Source of the DNA: Spirometra erinaceieuropaei | Taxonomy: Eukaryota; Platyhelminthes; Cestoda; Diphyllobothriidea; Diphyllobothriidae | DNA: 64,000 nt | Direction: 5' to 3' | Assembly (NCBI GenBank): GCA_902702965.1 | Contig: CACRXP010000670.1 | Span: forward strand, 43,616 to 107,615 | Shown: in pieces, positions 12,401 through 27,400 of the stretch | Numbering within the stretch: position 1 is the first letter of the stretch | Layout: the number at the start of each line of letters is the position of its first letter | The notes under the pieces: model-generated | The model's input: only the letters and a program-made list of their open reading frames with translations | What the model was told of the DNA's origin: nothing | The model's database searches: none | Program-made: the position numbers and the translations under genes

Positions 12401-15400
12401 CCCCTTCAGTGCACTGTGGTGGATCAGAATGTTAAATTTAAACACAACTTTTGACAGTCAGTGCCATAAGCAGCCCCTGCATTCCACGTGCTAGCAAGTG
12501 CACCATGGTTTATTTCATTTATACTGACCTGATAAGGTAGGTTTAGGTAAATTCTTTCAAACTTATGCTCATGATGGACCCAAACAATGTTCTAATTACC
12601 GTATCAACGCCAGACCCTGTTGCCTCCAAAGTGAGACAGGATTCGTTTCCACCCCTCTCTTAGCACCGAATAGGAGACCGATATTGTCTCTAATCAGTGT
12701 AGCTGTCAGTAACTCTGTTCTAAACCAAATAAAACTGTCCAGCACATCAATATGACAGTCAGTAACTACGCGGTTTCCACTTCTCACGGGGATTCCGGGG
12801 TCGAGGAACTTTACGACGGCTCCATTGTCTTGCTAGAGGACAAGGGTCGTTCCACTGTCGTACTGGACAACACAGACTATCTTCAGAGGACAAAGAGCTT
12901 GCAGGATGGTTGTCAGTTATAAGTCCCATGCGAATGTAAGTAATTAAACATGCTGACAGGCAGAATCAACGCGATGTTTTTAGCAATGAAGAATTCAGGT
13001 GCAACAACGTCGATCTACCAGCACATTGCAAGAATCCAAGGAACATCCGCGGCCCTTCCCAAGATAAATTTATAAGAGGCTATCTTCTGAGACGCTAAGT
13101 CACGGATTGACAAAGTGATTTTTTCGACGTCGTCATTTTTGGATTGTCAGTTACCGCAGTCCAATGAGTTTGTCAACACCATTTTTAAGGGCGGGTCTCC
13201 TATCCCATGATATCCTTTGGTTTCCCTTCACCCTTTGCTACTATTTTTCAGGATCAGGTTGTTAAGATCACCGAGTTACTTCTGCGAAATAAATACGATG
13301 AAGGGGAAAGTACTATTGGATACGTCCATGTCCTCGAGCTTCTGAAATTAAGTCTCGAAATGTATTGCATCCTTGATGGGACAAATTCCCGGCTGATGAG
13401 AAGAACACCAATAAGTTCTTTGATTTCGGGACTCATATGCGACGTGATCTTGCATCGGTTGAAGTCACGAGTCTACCAACACAGACCTAAATCCTGGACT
13501 CGGTATGTTACTGATATCTTCGCCGTTATTGAAAGGGATCGAGTATGTGGAATTTAAAGAACATCCCAATTCCGTCATCCCCGCCATATAATTCATGATG
13601 GAGCAGGAAGAGAACAACAGATGGCCTTTCTCGATGTCCTCGTCTGTCGCAAAGGTTGTGGTAGTCTAAACATCAAAGTGTGCAGGAAGGCAATAGGTTC
13701 GTCGTCGGTACTGAGTTCCAACAGCAAGCAGCCAGTCAGCTGCAAATGTTGCTCCGTGAGGGCTCTGTATCGGCATCTTGAGGCTCGCTGCGGTGAACCA
13801 GAAGACAAGGTTGTTTACCCACAGTTTATTCGGGGAGTGCTCAGAACGAATGGTTGCCCGCATAAACTGGTCAACCAGCGAATATCTAACCAAAACGAGA
13901 GATAATACTGTGCCGGTCCCAAACTTTAGAAACATTCCCATTCGTCAAGACGTCATGGGAGCCGTCAGACTGTCTGTCGCGGCACTGGGATTTGGGGTTA
14001 CATGCGTACTGGAGGCAACCCTCAGGCACTAAGTAATACGACCGAGATATCCATTGTCATGATAGGAAACGTCTGTAGCTGGGGCCGAGAAAGTGCGTCA
14101 TATAAGCTGGGATATTACTTGGTACGCGAACGGCAGTTTGAAAAGAAATGACGTTAAATCTGGAGTTGCAGCTCACTTTACGGGGCCCGACCACACCTTC
14201 AGGTTAAACGGGATCAGAATCCTCGCTATAGGTGACAACCGCGTGAGTCGCGAGTTGCTCAATCCATGGTTCTCCAGCCAGCAGTTCACCAGCATTCATA
14301 CTGACCTCTCTTCTTCCTATTCAACAGTCAGGTGTTGCCTGGGAAGAGTTACTAATCATGCGATGAATTCACGGCTCTTGCCTTTTCAGTTGCTTTGCCA
14401 GCCAAGTCAACGCTCTCCCACAAACCTCGACACACCTGCCCACACCATGTGATTTCTGGTCATAGCCTCTCTGCCCTTACCTTCCTCCGCTCGTGCTAAT
14501 GTGCATTCTTATGTCGTCCTTTTTGCTTAATGGACCGGTTTTAATTGTTTGAAATTTCAGAGATCATTCTTGCGGCGGTGAGGGGTCTAACTTCCTGGAA
14601 TTGTCGACTGTGATCTGAACTGTGTCTCATAACCTTGCAAAGATGGTTAATCTGCGGATGCATTTCGATATTTTGCGACCACCGATTTCAGTCCAAATCG
14701 CACTTTTATCTGTAAGAGGGAGATGCATCATTGGAATTCTATCAAAAGGGGTGTGCCATCAAGATGAGGGGAACTGTTTAACAATTAAAGTTTTATTTGC
14801 CGTCGTCAGCAAACAGTATGGTAACCCCGGGCTCAAAAGCCTAAAATATGAGTTCAGGTCTGTTGCTTGGGTGGGGACGCCGTCCAGCGCTCTACAAACA
14901 AAATGCAATTGAGTGCTCATTACGTGCGGGTGTTGCGCTCGTGGAGTCGGCCTAGTTGTGGCACGAAATTCAAGTTAAGACTGAATAGTAATATATGCAA
15001 CTGCCTCATGCAGCGGCAGAAAATCTGCGAAACACGCCTGTTTGGACTTTTGACTGGTATTTGTGCTGTTAGCATGGTGGATCATGCAACATGTGCATTT
15101 CACTGCCTGTTGAGACCTTATGTATTTTACGCGGCTAGTACGCTATAGGTGATGGATTTTGGCTCAAATGTTGGTATCAACGTTCGACCAGAGCCTGGAA
15201 AGGTTTGTCCCAGAGAAGTTGCTTCAAGTTAGCGCACTAAGTCCTGAGGAGTTTAAAAAACTGAAGTTTAGTCAGTACAATATACCTCGGATATGGGAAA
15301 CTGCGGCCACTAGCCACATGAAAGTTTGGGTAGACTCGGATTTGGACTCACGCCCTATTCCTAAGCTCCTTATTAGAGTATGCAGGCCTTCGCCCAGTGA

Positions 15401-18400
15401 AAGCCTTTAGGGCTGCGTTATTTTTAAGGTTATAGTCTGCCACTTAATACAGATTGGCAAAGTGTGAGTATTCTAAAGTTGTGCGTAACATTTACTTTAG
15501 GTACTCTAACAGATTTTTTATCTTGTATTAAATTCGCAAATCAAATACCAACCATTACTTCATAAAGGGTAGCGGAAACTTCAGAGGCCGAATGGAGGCG
15601 AAAGTTCGAGTTCCAGGTGTATGCATAAGAAAAGAAGAAGACTGGTTGAGCACCGGAACAATTTGCTCACTGTTCTGAGCTTTCGGACCCGTACAGGAGT
15701 CCATAGTTCTGTTCCATCGTTCTGTTACATCGTTGAGTTGCTGCCACTATCTGACGATGGACTACTGTAGAAGTTCGAAAACTCAGAACTGTTTCGGTAT
15801 TCGACCAGTCCTCTTCTTTACTTCAAGGCATATTTATATTTCCATAAAAAGTTTCCGAAACCTCATTTTGCATATGCTGTTTTATTTACTCAGTTGTTTA
15901 CACGGACAGACCACAAGTATTCAATAAATTAACTTTGGAAATTTAACACGAATATTTTGGCTTTAAGCATTTCAGAATCACTTAATACAGTTATCATTTC
16001 TAACTAACGTAATAGCAGTTTCAATACTTATTTTGCGTTTTTATCCATGTGAAGGTCGTTGGTTATTCGTTGGAAGTTTTGGTTGGTTCACTTGACTGGT
16101 TTTCCGATTAATTAAGGGTCTTTTGCGAGTGCACGCATATGTGCTAAGTAACATCACCTACTGTCTGTGCTGGATTAGGTAAGACATATGAGAATATACA
16201 ACTGTGGACTTTCGTCGGAAGGTACTGAGAGATTTAAATTAGAGTCCTTAGAGCGGACTTCTTGAGTCAAGTTTGAATTTCGGGCAGCCATCTGAGTTGA
16301 ACACTAGGTAGGTGTGAGTTTTGTGTGGTTAGTCCTTGAGTGCCGACTGCTTAGAGCCGTGCTACTTATAAAAGTCGTATTTGGACCTAGAAATCTTGGC
16401 TCCAAAAACTTAATCTACTTTGGCCTAGTCCTTTCAGTTAAAAGCCAAAGGCTAAGCTTTATAATAGAGACAACATGATGAGTGCTGATAAGAAACCCTC
16501 GTACCTGCTTTAACCAGCGGAGATAGTCTGGTAAAAACGAAGCTGATGCTATTTTCAGCATGTCATTGTGAACGAGAGGAAAAACAAAATATTCACGAAA
16601 TGGGTTCAAAAAGACATATTTTACCATACAAACTTGGTTTTCTACCCTTTTATTCATAGGATCGTATCGATGGCGCAAAGGGCCTGATATCACAAAACAG
16701 CAATCGATGTTTGGAACTTTGCAACGTTGCAGAGGAGACGACCAATTTTGTCACAGATACCAGCAAAAATGGGTACATGAACCCTCATCCTAACCCAAGA
16801 ACAAACTTCTAAGGAGTCCAAGGCCTGATGACCAGTGTATGCTATAAGAGCTTGACGTAGAAGGATGGTGATGTTTAGAAACCATATTTTCACTTATTTG
16901 GCCGTTTCCAAGTACGCAATCGTCTGTCCCCTAGACAGAACTCCAGAGCATGTCTGCACATGCTGACGGTGTTAGTCATTGTGATCTTACTCTAAGAAAC
17001 TCCCACATTGTCCACTTATGCATAAGGATTTAAAAGGAGTGTGTGAAATCTTAAATAAGGTGATGAGCCATACCGCTCGTATTTCAGCGAAATTGGGATG
17101 CTTTCGGGCAAGATTTTCTCTTTCACGCTTCAGCGTATCCAATCGTCCTTTTAAAAGTTCAGTTGAAATGCCAGTGGCCTGCGGATCAATTTCGTGATCG
17201 ACGAGCTGCTCGGAAAGAAGCATTTCAACCTCACTGCGCAACCGCTTCAGTGTCTCTGGGTCCGATCGCAGTTGATTTAAAATCTGGGTATATGGAATCA
17301 CATTTCCAGTGGGTTCCAGGCGCAGTTCAACCTCTGCTCAACGGAAGAAAATAATGGGAATGGAACCAAGTTTATATCAAGTTCGTGATCCTTCTCATTA
17401 CTAAACCCGATCGCCTAATTTGACACTTGTCCTGGGGTGAGGAATAGAAACAGTGAAACTATGAGCTTACGAACATTAGTTAAAAAAAGAGAAACTGCAC
17501 ATCGAAGCCTAAATTAAATAAATCAGCGGCAAGACATCGGAGCAGTGACCCCCATAATACAGGCGATCTTGCTTTAAATTCCAGGAAGGGTACCTACTAC
17601 CGTGCACTAACCATGACGTTGACCCTAATCGTAATTTTAGCCAAAACCTTAACTTTAACCCTTGGCTCTAACCTTATCTTAACTAGACCTTAACTCTAAC
17701 CCCAACCCTAACCCTTGCCTTAATCTCCCTGGAATTCAGCGCTAGGCCACCTGTATTACGGAGACTCCTATCCCCGTGTCCCGCTGACCTAGGATAAGAA
17801 ACTGCACACTGAAGCCCGCTTTATATAATTTGACTCCTGGCAACCTCACTAACAACTGATGTGTTCAGATAACTGGTAATATACCAGGAAGCCAGTTACA
17901 CAGACGAGCAAGGCGAAACCTTCGATAGGTCACACGAGGGTCGCCTCGCTGCCGTCTAAATCTACGAACATCTAAGGCAAACACAGATGAAACTGGCTGT
18001 AGATTTTCTGACTTCGGAGACCTTTAAGAGTACGGATTCGCAAGCCATAAAATGCTCGGTCTGGCGTGCGGATTCGTATACCCAACAGCTTGAAACATCA
18101 AAAATGGCAGATTCCTGCCTAATCCTCCCGGTATCGTCCACCTTTTGAGCATGCAGTTTATTTAAACACCCGACAGAACCGTGATCGAGAGTACAATGGG
18201 CTCCCCCTGTGAGTGAGAAATAAGGGTATGCCAGAATATGTAGAACTAGTTGCGGTCTCCTAGTAATTCAGGTGATGGACGCTCGACCGGATTTCGGAAG
18301 ACTGGCACTCTGTCCCGCTGGGAAAGTCTGATGACTAATGGATCCATATCTTTAGCGGTTGGAAAAATCGAGAAATAATGGGCACCTAGGCAGACAGAAT

Positions 18401-21400
18401 ATTATATGCCTGCTGTCCGTCTGGCAGACGTATAGGGTGACTTATACGTAACGGTGCACGAGGGATAATACTGCACAAGGCTAGAAAGGACGGACGAGAT
18501 TCATTTGCTCACAACTACCTTGTTTAACATGCACTTGCATATATGCTGACAGACTAAAAAGCCTGAGGTACGCCTTACTGACCCTTGAGACTTACTGCCC
18601 GCTAAAACATTCTCACGGCAAACGTGGCCAAGCAGAACATTTTCAGCATAATAATCACGTTCAGTCAATAGCCTGTTAGCGGATTGAAAATCCAAGCTGC
18701 TACTTGTCTAGTCGTCCATTATATCTGGGGCGGTCTAAGCTTCGAGGTATGGAGATGACATCTTTACGCCCCAATTACCTCGGAGCACATGTCGATGAAT
18801 TTTATCCTTAGGTTTGAGGCAGTGATTCTAACCTGGCCCTCAGTCCGGTGGACTGTGTTATCTTGTGACTTGATAATCTTCCAAGTCACGATATTTATTT
18901 TTACCCGATACTCTAAAATTGCGTCAGATTTATTTAAGTGGAGAACAATCTGGCTGATTCGGCCTCACCATATTTAATTTCCCAGCGTTTACCGATGGTA
19001 ATTTAAACTAGAGGGAATCGAGTCAGATGGAGACGAGATCAAGCCCAGTAGCTGACGTGTCATGACGTCTCAGTCTCTTACGTGCCAAACGCCCGCTTGG
19101 CGCCGTTTTGGTTTGGGGCCACAGCATTGTTCATTTTGGGACGACCAAGATTAGGGGTTCGGTAGACCGCACAACCAAATATAGGAATGCTGTTATCTTC
19201 CCACAGATGCAAACAGGGACCGCGTACGAGGCCCCCACGTGTCCCTTTGGTTAAATTCTAAGGGAAACCGAACGTTCCTTGATGCTAGTTTAGATACGCT
19301 GTCTCTGGTAGAGTGACTGGGAAATCCAAAAAACGCGTAACTTACTGGATATACCAGGAGGCCTGTGTTCGGAATTTACCCTCGGTCTCAGATCGTCAGT
19401 CCGGCGACTAGTTGGAGTCGGCATTTTGCTATCGATCGTTATTGGCTGATATGATGCCGGCGTTGATTCGAGAACAAGTCGAGAGGGCGATGACTGCGAT
19501 GTTCGTGGAGGTCGAGTGGAAATGGATTCGTGAACCGAGTTGGAGTCATCTACTATCTGCACGTGTCGCACGGCCGCAAGTGTTGACAGTTCAGCCAGGC
19601 TGTCGGCCAGGGCATCATGGGCTCTACTGAGCGTCGGCTGGGTATAAAATAGACAGAGATAGGAAGCATAAAGTGGCACTGACATGCCATTGCGTCATCC
19701 CACTGAACAATCACCAACGGAAAACGAATAAAAGGCAACATTGCTCAAGTGAACCCAGCGAAACGCGGCAAACTCAGCCACTACCGAAGTTCTATGATGC
19801 AGGCTCAGGGGTCCACAGGGTATTACGTGGATGCTGCGGCTTTGCTCAGCCTCCAACTCAGCCTCTTCCTCATCTTCGGTACGCACAATCAGGCCCTCGA
19901 CAATTATACCCCTGTTGCGAAAGTCCTGAGAGATTGTGCTGGTACCATAAGTGGAATGCAATTTCGATATTTCTAAGGCCGCCTGAACAGACACATCCAG
20001 GCAGACTTGTTGCTCGCTGGTAGTTTGCTTGACTGATTTGCGTCGCGGTTTGCAATAACTGTCATTTATGGTTTCCGTCGCTTTGGTTGCCACGGCCATG
20101 GTGGGGGGAGCAGGCTGTAGGTGCACAGGTATCTGACGTAGGGGGCTCGTGTTGGTGCAACTAGTCACTGTGGTGACGGACGGGCTACTGGAGTGGAGTT
20201 CAGCCTGCTCATTTCCCACCCCGAGCACACCTGGAGGATGGTCTGGCGATAGACCTTGGGCAGATGGCCAGCTTGTGGGCGGTTCGGCATTATTGGCGTT
20301 GACCACACCACTGGGTATTTGGATGCCATCCGACCCTGATGATCGACTGGGTCGTACAGGACTAGGGGACTTCACAGGTCGCCTGAAGAACTGTGATAAA
20401 ATGTTTGCAAATTCATCAATGAGTTAGTTAAGGGCTCCCGGAAGGATGAATAAGTTTTAGTGAACCCGAAGCAGCCGTTTCGACGGGGAAAGGCAAAATA
20501 GGGTAGAGATTAGTAATTCAGAATGATAAACCGATTTTAAGGACTTTTGAACTAAATACTTTTTTTGAGATGGCGCAAAGCGGAATTCGAGTCCACGCTC
20601 ATTCTGCTACAATTAGTGCACAGACCTTCTGGGGCATGGGAGGCTCCTACTATTAACTTCAGAGAGGTTATAAAGTAACGGGTGTCGGGCTAATTCTAAG
20701 ACAATTGGCACCAAGTGCAACAGCCTGTCGCACAGAAGACAGATAAGAGAAGCAAAGAGACCTAATTGCTGGTTTTTTTACACAGATGTTAACTTCTATC
20801 CATGTTGCACTATCAGTCTGTGTAACATCAAATAAGCGAGTTCGCTGTATAAAATATTATGATTCTTTCGGTAAGTAATTAATGGAGGTGCTTGCTCACA
20901 CAGGTTCCATTTTGTTTCCAGTAAACGTCGTAAACTGAGTCTAAGTATAAGAAGAGTTTTAAAAATGTAAAACGGCCTACTACGTCTAAACGTCCGAGAT
21001 ATAAGTAAGGGGGCTGGAGACGTTTAGAAGTATTGGCAGGTTAATTGCATCCAATGACTTGCACCCACCTCTAAATATTAAAATATTGTAAAACAACAAA
21101 TACAAATGCTACACTCGATCTTGCTATTCGTGATTCGATGTAGCAGAGAAAAAGAGAACATGTCATGGGTTGAGAAACTGACTCACATAACAAAACAGGG
21201 TTAACATCGACCTTGACAGGGTCTTATCTCTCAAAAGAATTATATTCCAAAGGCCAGAAAATCGCGCTTCTTCTAGCCTTTAGATGGTTTTGATCGACGG
21301 CACTCAACATCGTGGTGACTCTTTGATTCTTCTCATTACTTCCACCGAAAAATGGAATCGATGTCCCTAAATAGACACCTGTTTCTGCTTTCGGAGGACT

Positions 21401-24400
21401 GAACCGCAGTGTTTGAGTCACGGAAGAATTTGTTCAGCAGGGTGAACTAAATTTTTTTACACAAATGACTGCCAAAAACTCCACAGGGATTTAAGAAAGC
21501 ATAATCAAAGGGGTCGGTGAAAGAACATTTGTTGAACTGGGCATCTTTCCCAGTAAGGACAAATTTAGGGACAAACAGAATTATGACTCTACCTGCGCTG
21601 GGTTACTACGCGCTCCTAAAATTGTTGGATGAACATTATTCTTAACAGTAGAACTGAGGCCCAAAACGATCAATTATCAACAGACAAGAAGGCCTTGCAG
21701 TCGACCAACCAGATGTGGCCAGCTAAGCGATTATCACACCAATTACGAACATCAAAAATAAATGGGTCTTATTAGTTAATTTGGACGCGAGCTGTCAATC
21801 ATTAAGTATGCTATTTCGTAACAATTCCCACTCTCTGCAGAAATTGCCGTGCGTCTCCACCTTTTCCTATCTGATGCCTGGTTGACGTAGGGCTCGGAAA
21901 CGCAAAAAGAATGAAGTTACTGACCAAGTAATCTGGTCTGCACTTGCTCAGTTACTGTCTGGATCCCTGCATTCTAGCATGCATCGGAAAAGTTTCGAAT
22001 ACATAAAAAGACACCTGACTGATAGAAGACGGTACCTGGGGAGCGATTTCGTCCTTTTGGTTCTGAAAAGCAAATAAGAAGGCCAGCTAGAGGTCAAAGT
22101 ACGACGAAGCGGTATACTACGCATTACTAACCTAATAGTTAACATCAGTTCTCAGTTAAAGGACTTTTGAAATGCAAAAACCGACTTCCATAGTATTCAC
22201 CAAAAGAGCGATTTAAGAAATCAGTGTGGACACTTACTTGATCAATCGGATCATCAACAAGGTCACCAAAGTTGGAAGGACCTAAATCAAAGTAAATGAG
22301 CAAGTTTCAAAAAATTAAGCGGACACATGCAACATGTCTCTGCTTCCTCGTACCAGAAACGATTGCGAAACCTCTATCTAGTCTTGGAAGTAAGCTACTC
22401 AAAATCTTCTCTCATTGGCACTATTATATAACTGTCCAACAAGGAGCCTGAACAGTAGAATATTCCCTTCCAAAAAGTTGAATCGTGTATTAATTAACTT
22501 CACAAACTGTTGCATGACCAGTGTTTGGAAAAGTTGTAACTTTGAGGTTATCAGATGCTTTAACCTTTTTTCATCCACCTCACAGTTACAGCCTAGACGA
22601 GGAGAAGGTTGCTTGCAAGATGAGAATGGTTAAAATTTATTTATCCGGCGTGGCTAACTCTGTTAAAATTGTCATGCTAGTGTGAAGAGTGTGATATAAG
22701 TTTGTACTTTGCCATTAAGTGGGTATCCCAATTGTGCTAGGGGGTTCCCCCCGGCGTACACAGGGTTGATCAAGCAGGAATTTCAGTTCAGTTCAGTTTA
22801 TAGAGGAAAATAGGCGTCAGTCCTCGAATACTCTTCGAGTAGTAAATGAAAACTGTCTACTCTCTCTGGTATGTTGGTGCCCAAGTTAAGTCAATCGCAA
22901 TTTCTTTAACCAAACCCCAACATTAACATTATGCTAAGTTCTGGCGACAGCTTGGTTCAGCCAGTGCCTCCTGTGGACCTGACAGGTACAAGACTTCCGA
23001 GGTCATTTAAGGAGAACTAGCATCTCTCAAGTGAAATGCCTAGATGAAGTTTTTAACAGAACCTAAAATTATATTCTGAGCACACATCCATAACGCTCTA
23101 TAGATAATTATAGCAAATCCCCAAGCTTAGAGTTACGTAACTGACTTGAAGGTCGTCGAAACCTGTCAGACTAAAATAGTATGCATCTTATAGGGAAAGT
23201 GACTTTTTACCTCTCTGAGAGAGCGTTAAAATGCTACAACCCTCTATCCTTATAAGATCAGTTGCAGGAAGAAACCAATAGTAGAGGCAACCTGCAAGAC
23301 TTGGTGGAGGCTCAGCAGCTAGTGTGCGAAGCAGCACATTCTAGGGGATATTTGGTTAGGCGAAAGACAACAGAAATATCCTATCCACCGCACGGGGAAA
23401 ACGTAGGCCGTTTCATGTGTTTAAGGTACTGAGTTTACACATGGAATGGCCAAGGAAAACCGCTAAAGCAAACCTTTGTGTACAGTGAGTTGAAGGAGTT
23501 CTTTTTGTGCTTGACAGTTTTGTTCCCGCAGGTTTCGTAGCTCCATTTCAAACATAGAACGCATCGCCTCAACGTCGGCCTGTTAAGAAGGGATAATACC
23601 TTAGTGAAACAATGTTAATCATGAAAGTTTTGCGGCAAGTTTTGGTTTTATTTTTTGCTTTGTAGCAGGCCATGGCCAAGGTTTCTTAGGTTTATTCAAC
23701 GAAAATTAGTGTGGTAAATTTTGAGGGTGGTTTAATTTTAACGGATGAAATATGCACTGTGAAGTTCATGAAGTGAAGGATACTTTGCAGGATCCGCTTA
23801 CAAGCGTAGCACAAATTGCGTCCATAATTTGCTTAAATTGGCACCTTTCCTTTTAAGGCATTTGACGTGCATATCTCTAGGGTCGGGTGTTAAGTACTGT
23901 TAATCAGCGTTCGCCACTCTTAAGGACGCAGGTGGATTCATTGGGTCCGAAGACGCTTGTAATAAAGATTGAGAAATTGCATGTTCTGGGCATTTTAAAA
24001 AGCTGGGGCGCAGACTGACTGTTGTGAAGGACGAAAATAACCAAATTTCAGTCCAGTAGGTTCATATTTTACTACTCCGTTATTCGGAATATCATGGGTG
24101 TTTGACTTCATAGGGTTATTAAAAGGAGTGACAGAGGATAGAGGGTTAACTACGATACGGCCTTCGTTTAAAAATCTGGGTCTTCTAAGGCCGTGGTTGC
24201 TCATTAAAACCGGGGGACTTCTTTGACTGTTCAGACAAGCCACCTAACAGATCATCCGTGCATGATGAAGAATGGACCAACAAAATTTCGTTCGGTCGAC
24301 GAGCAGTTTGGTGATTGACGCCGCTGCCAAAAGAGCTGTTATGTTTACAGTGAAAGTTTACAGTATTATTCTAAATAAAAAGACCACCTTCCACTGCTCA

Positions 24401-27400
24401 GAAAAACCACCCATGATTTCTGCTCCTCCGTACTGAATCGTTGTAGACGGTAAAAATCAACCGCAAAGCGCTCCAGACGCAGACAAGTACTTATATTTTC
24501 TATTAATTGAGAAGAAGTGTATTGACTTAATCCTAATAGGACCACCAGGAATTCCGTCCGAAACCCTTAAAATAGATGCATTAATATAGATATGTCATTG
24601 AGTTAGGCAGGACTTGACTGCCTTAATCGGTAGCCGATTGCGCCTGCACCTTCCCGAAGCGAAAGCGGTCAGAAAAACATTTACTCACGGCATGCTGGTA
24701 CGATGTTGCCTTACTAAACAGCCTTTTAACATGAGCTACGCCAGCCTCAATACAGTATTCAAAGCAGTGTCAATCTGTTCTTGCCAGATTTCACTGCAGT
24801 ATATGCAGATTTTCGAAAAAAATTGGCCTAGATCTTAAAAGACATGATAGAGGAAACGAAGAGAGATGTCGCACGGGGTCTAAAGATCAGCTATCAAGAA
24901 AAAATGCTCTTAGGATGACATTCAAGAAAGATTTTGTAAGGCTTAAGCATACAGCGTAGTCCAGTCAGTGTTTATCACACTGCCTTAAGCTGTTATGCCT
25001 GAAAATCAAGTTATCGTTGCCTCAGCACAGTCTCCGGCGGATTTCAACAAAGGACTGTTATATTGCCTAGGCTCTGAGGCTTTCTAAGGAGTCAGCTACC
25101 GCATGGAGAGGGACCTACCTTATGCTGATCTGCAACGGCGGCTTGCCATATGCGATTGCGTTCCTCGGCCTCCCGAAACCAGTTGCGTTCCTTTTGCAGT
25201 TCTTGCTCAAGAAGATCGGCACGCTCCTTCCAGACGGGCGGTGGGGAGGAAGTGGCCCGCGGAGGAGTTACTACCACAGGTTGCCACTCGGAGACCACGG
25301 TCTCTGTCTGTGGGGCTTGCTTCTGGGATTTAAGCTGGTCTAGGACCTCGCGAAGTTGATGCTCCAGGTTTGGAGTCTGTGGGACGTGAATGAAGGTCAT
25401 AGGCATTATCTAGCAGGAGAAAACCATTTCAGTCGTGTTTTCTTTCATAAAATAATGGAAACAACCAGTACACAACGAATAAGAAGGACAGTGGGGACAA
25501 AGAACAGATGGATTTTTGAACTAGTGAACAAAAACATATAAGAAGTCAATAAAGAAAAAGAGAACTTGAAGATACCATGAAAAGAACTAGGACAAAAATA
25601 AAAAAGCCTAGGGACGAAGATAAATGAGGACAAGATAGAGCCAAAGGTAAGAAGTAGGGGGGCAGAAAAGATGAAGGGCGGGGAAGTTTAGATAGGAAGT
25701 GGGTCAGCAAGAAAAGCGTTAAAAAAGAGGGAACATAAGGGAAAAGTGACAGTATCTGCGTGAACAGACAGAAAAAAGTAAGAAGAATCAGGAGGATCAT
25801 GCTTCGGAAAAGTGGAGGTTTACAACGAATTCCAGAGAAAGGAAATGTGACCGATGAATTCGAAAGCGCAAGGGGTAAAGTCAAAAAGATAATGGAAGGA
25901 ACAAGGATGGAAAGTTAAAATAAAAGACGGAAACACCTGGGAAAAGATTTTCAGGAAACGGAATTAAAGTAAGATTAAATCATAAGTAATATGAAGAGGC
26001 TGATGAAAATGAGGACAGGACACATGAAAGTAAATGAAATCAGAAAAGCCCAGGGAAGGGGGTAAGAAACAAGGGTGCCCAATAAACACATACCTGAGCA
26101 TTTGATAAGTCCACAGCTTGGAAGCAGGAGTTATAGCCCAGCCCATGAGGTTTATTATGTTTCGATCAGCCCAGTCGAGAGGACCTAACAGTGCCCTGCA
26201 GGGTGGCCACGGCCGTTACATGCACTACAATTAATTTGCAGTGAAATGAGCTACCTCGGCCCATTTTCACGCACCAGCCAAGTTCCAACGGTAAGACAAG
26301 CTCAAGACGACCGGACGTGGGCGTTGGAATGATGGTTGACAAAATTAAACAGCCCGTCTACGGATTTCACACACGATATGACCCATAAACCTACATATGG
26401 CGGCCTTCAATGAAAAGCTGACTCAACGCTCAAATAGTGGAGGTGCAATTAAGGCTACATTAAGAAGTACCCACGGGAGTTTTACCCTTGGCCCCTGATG
26501 GCACCGAGCTATCTCACAGAAGAGGGCACAAGCAGCCGGCACGGCATGTGTCTATGCTCGACAGCTCGATCGTCGATTTCGACGATATCCACCGTGTGCT
26601 TCATGGCAGGGTTGGGGCGGGGACGGCTACTTGCGCGCGAATTGGTTTTTAATGGTAGCGGACTTGCGATGCGCCTATCACACTCTCTCCCCCCACCTGG
26701 ATCCGGCGTAAAGACGAAGTCGAGGAGACCAGAGGCTGCGTAGGCTGCAGGTGGCTAGCACAACGTAAATCCGTACCTAGTCATATCATCACACCCTCTG
26801 GTTCAAAACAAGCATTTGACCAGGATTCTAAACAACAAAGATTGTGGGCAGCAGGGATTCAGTTGGTGCGGCGTGAGCTTGTAACTGGACCTGACACCGC
26901 ACCCTGAATTTCGGCCTTTGTTGTGGAGGCGCAGTCCAAATAGCGTCCGTCAGAATCCGCTCTAGCCACCGTGTTGGTCCAGCTCATCCACCACGTGGTC
27001 CGTCTTAAGGGGCAAACTCTGTCATAACCAACCTTGAACACGAAAAAAGGCTTGTTTCTGACTGCTCAAAACGTATTGGCCGAGTCGAAGGCAAGACAGC
27101 CAGAGAGGTACTTGATACTTGGAGGTCAGCTGGTACCAACTCAGTTAACTACAGCATCGACTTGCCCGCGGCTTACAGAGGCGTCTGTCATCAATTCGGT
27201 AAGGAGCGAAAAACCGAGGTCGCTATGAAGGACGCATATGCTATCTCCGAGGATGTGCCCGCGAGACTTAGAATGAACAGAACATTCTCACCTCCTCAAA
27301 AGATAGCTACCCTCTCTTCCATACAAATAAAAACTTAATTTGAGAAATCTATAGCTGACAGAATGCGGCATTCAATGACTATGAACGATTTTAAATTCTC

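Noticed and set aside
25546..25884. Leu/Phe-rich 112-codon minus frame resembling a membrane protein
   Set aside because: A composition artefact of the purine-rich plus strand, located inside a DZIP1 intron.
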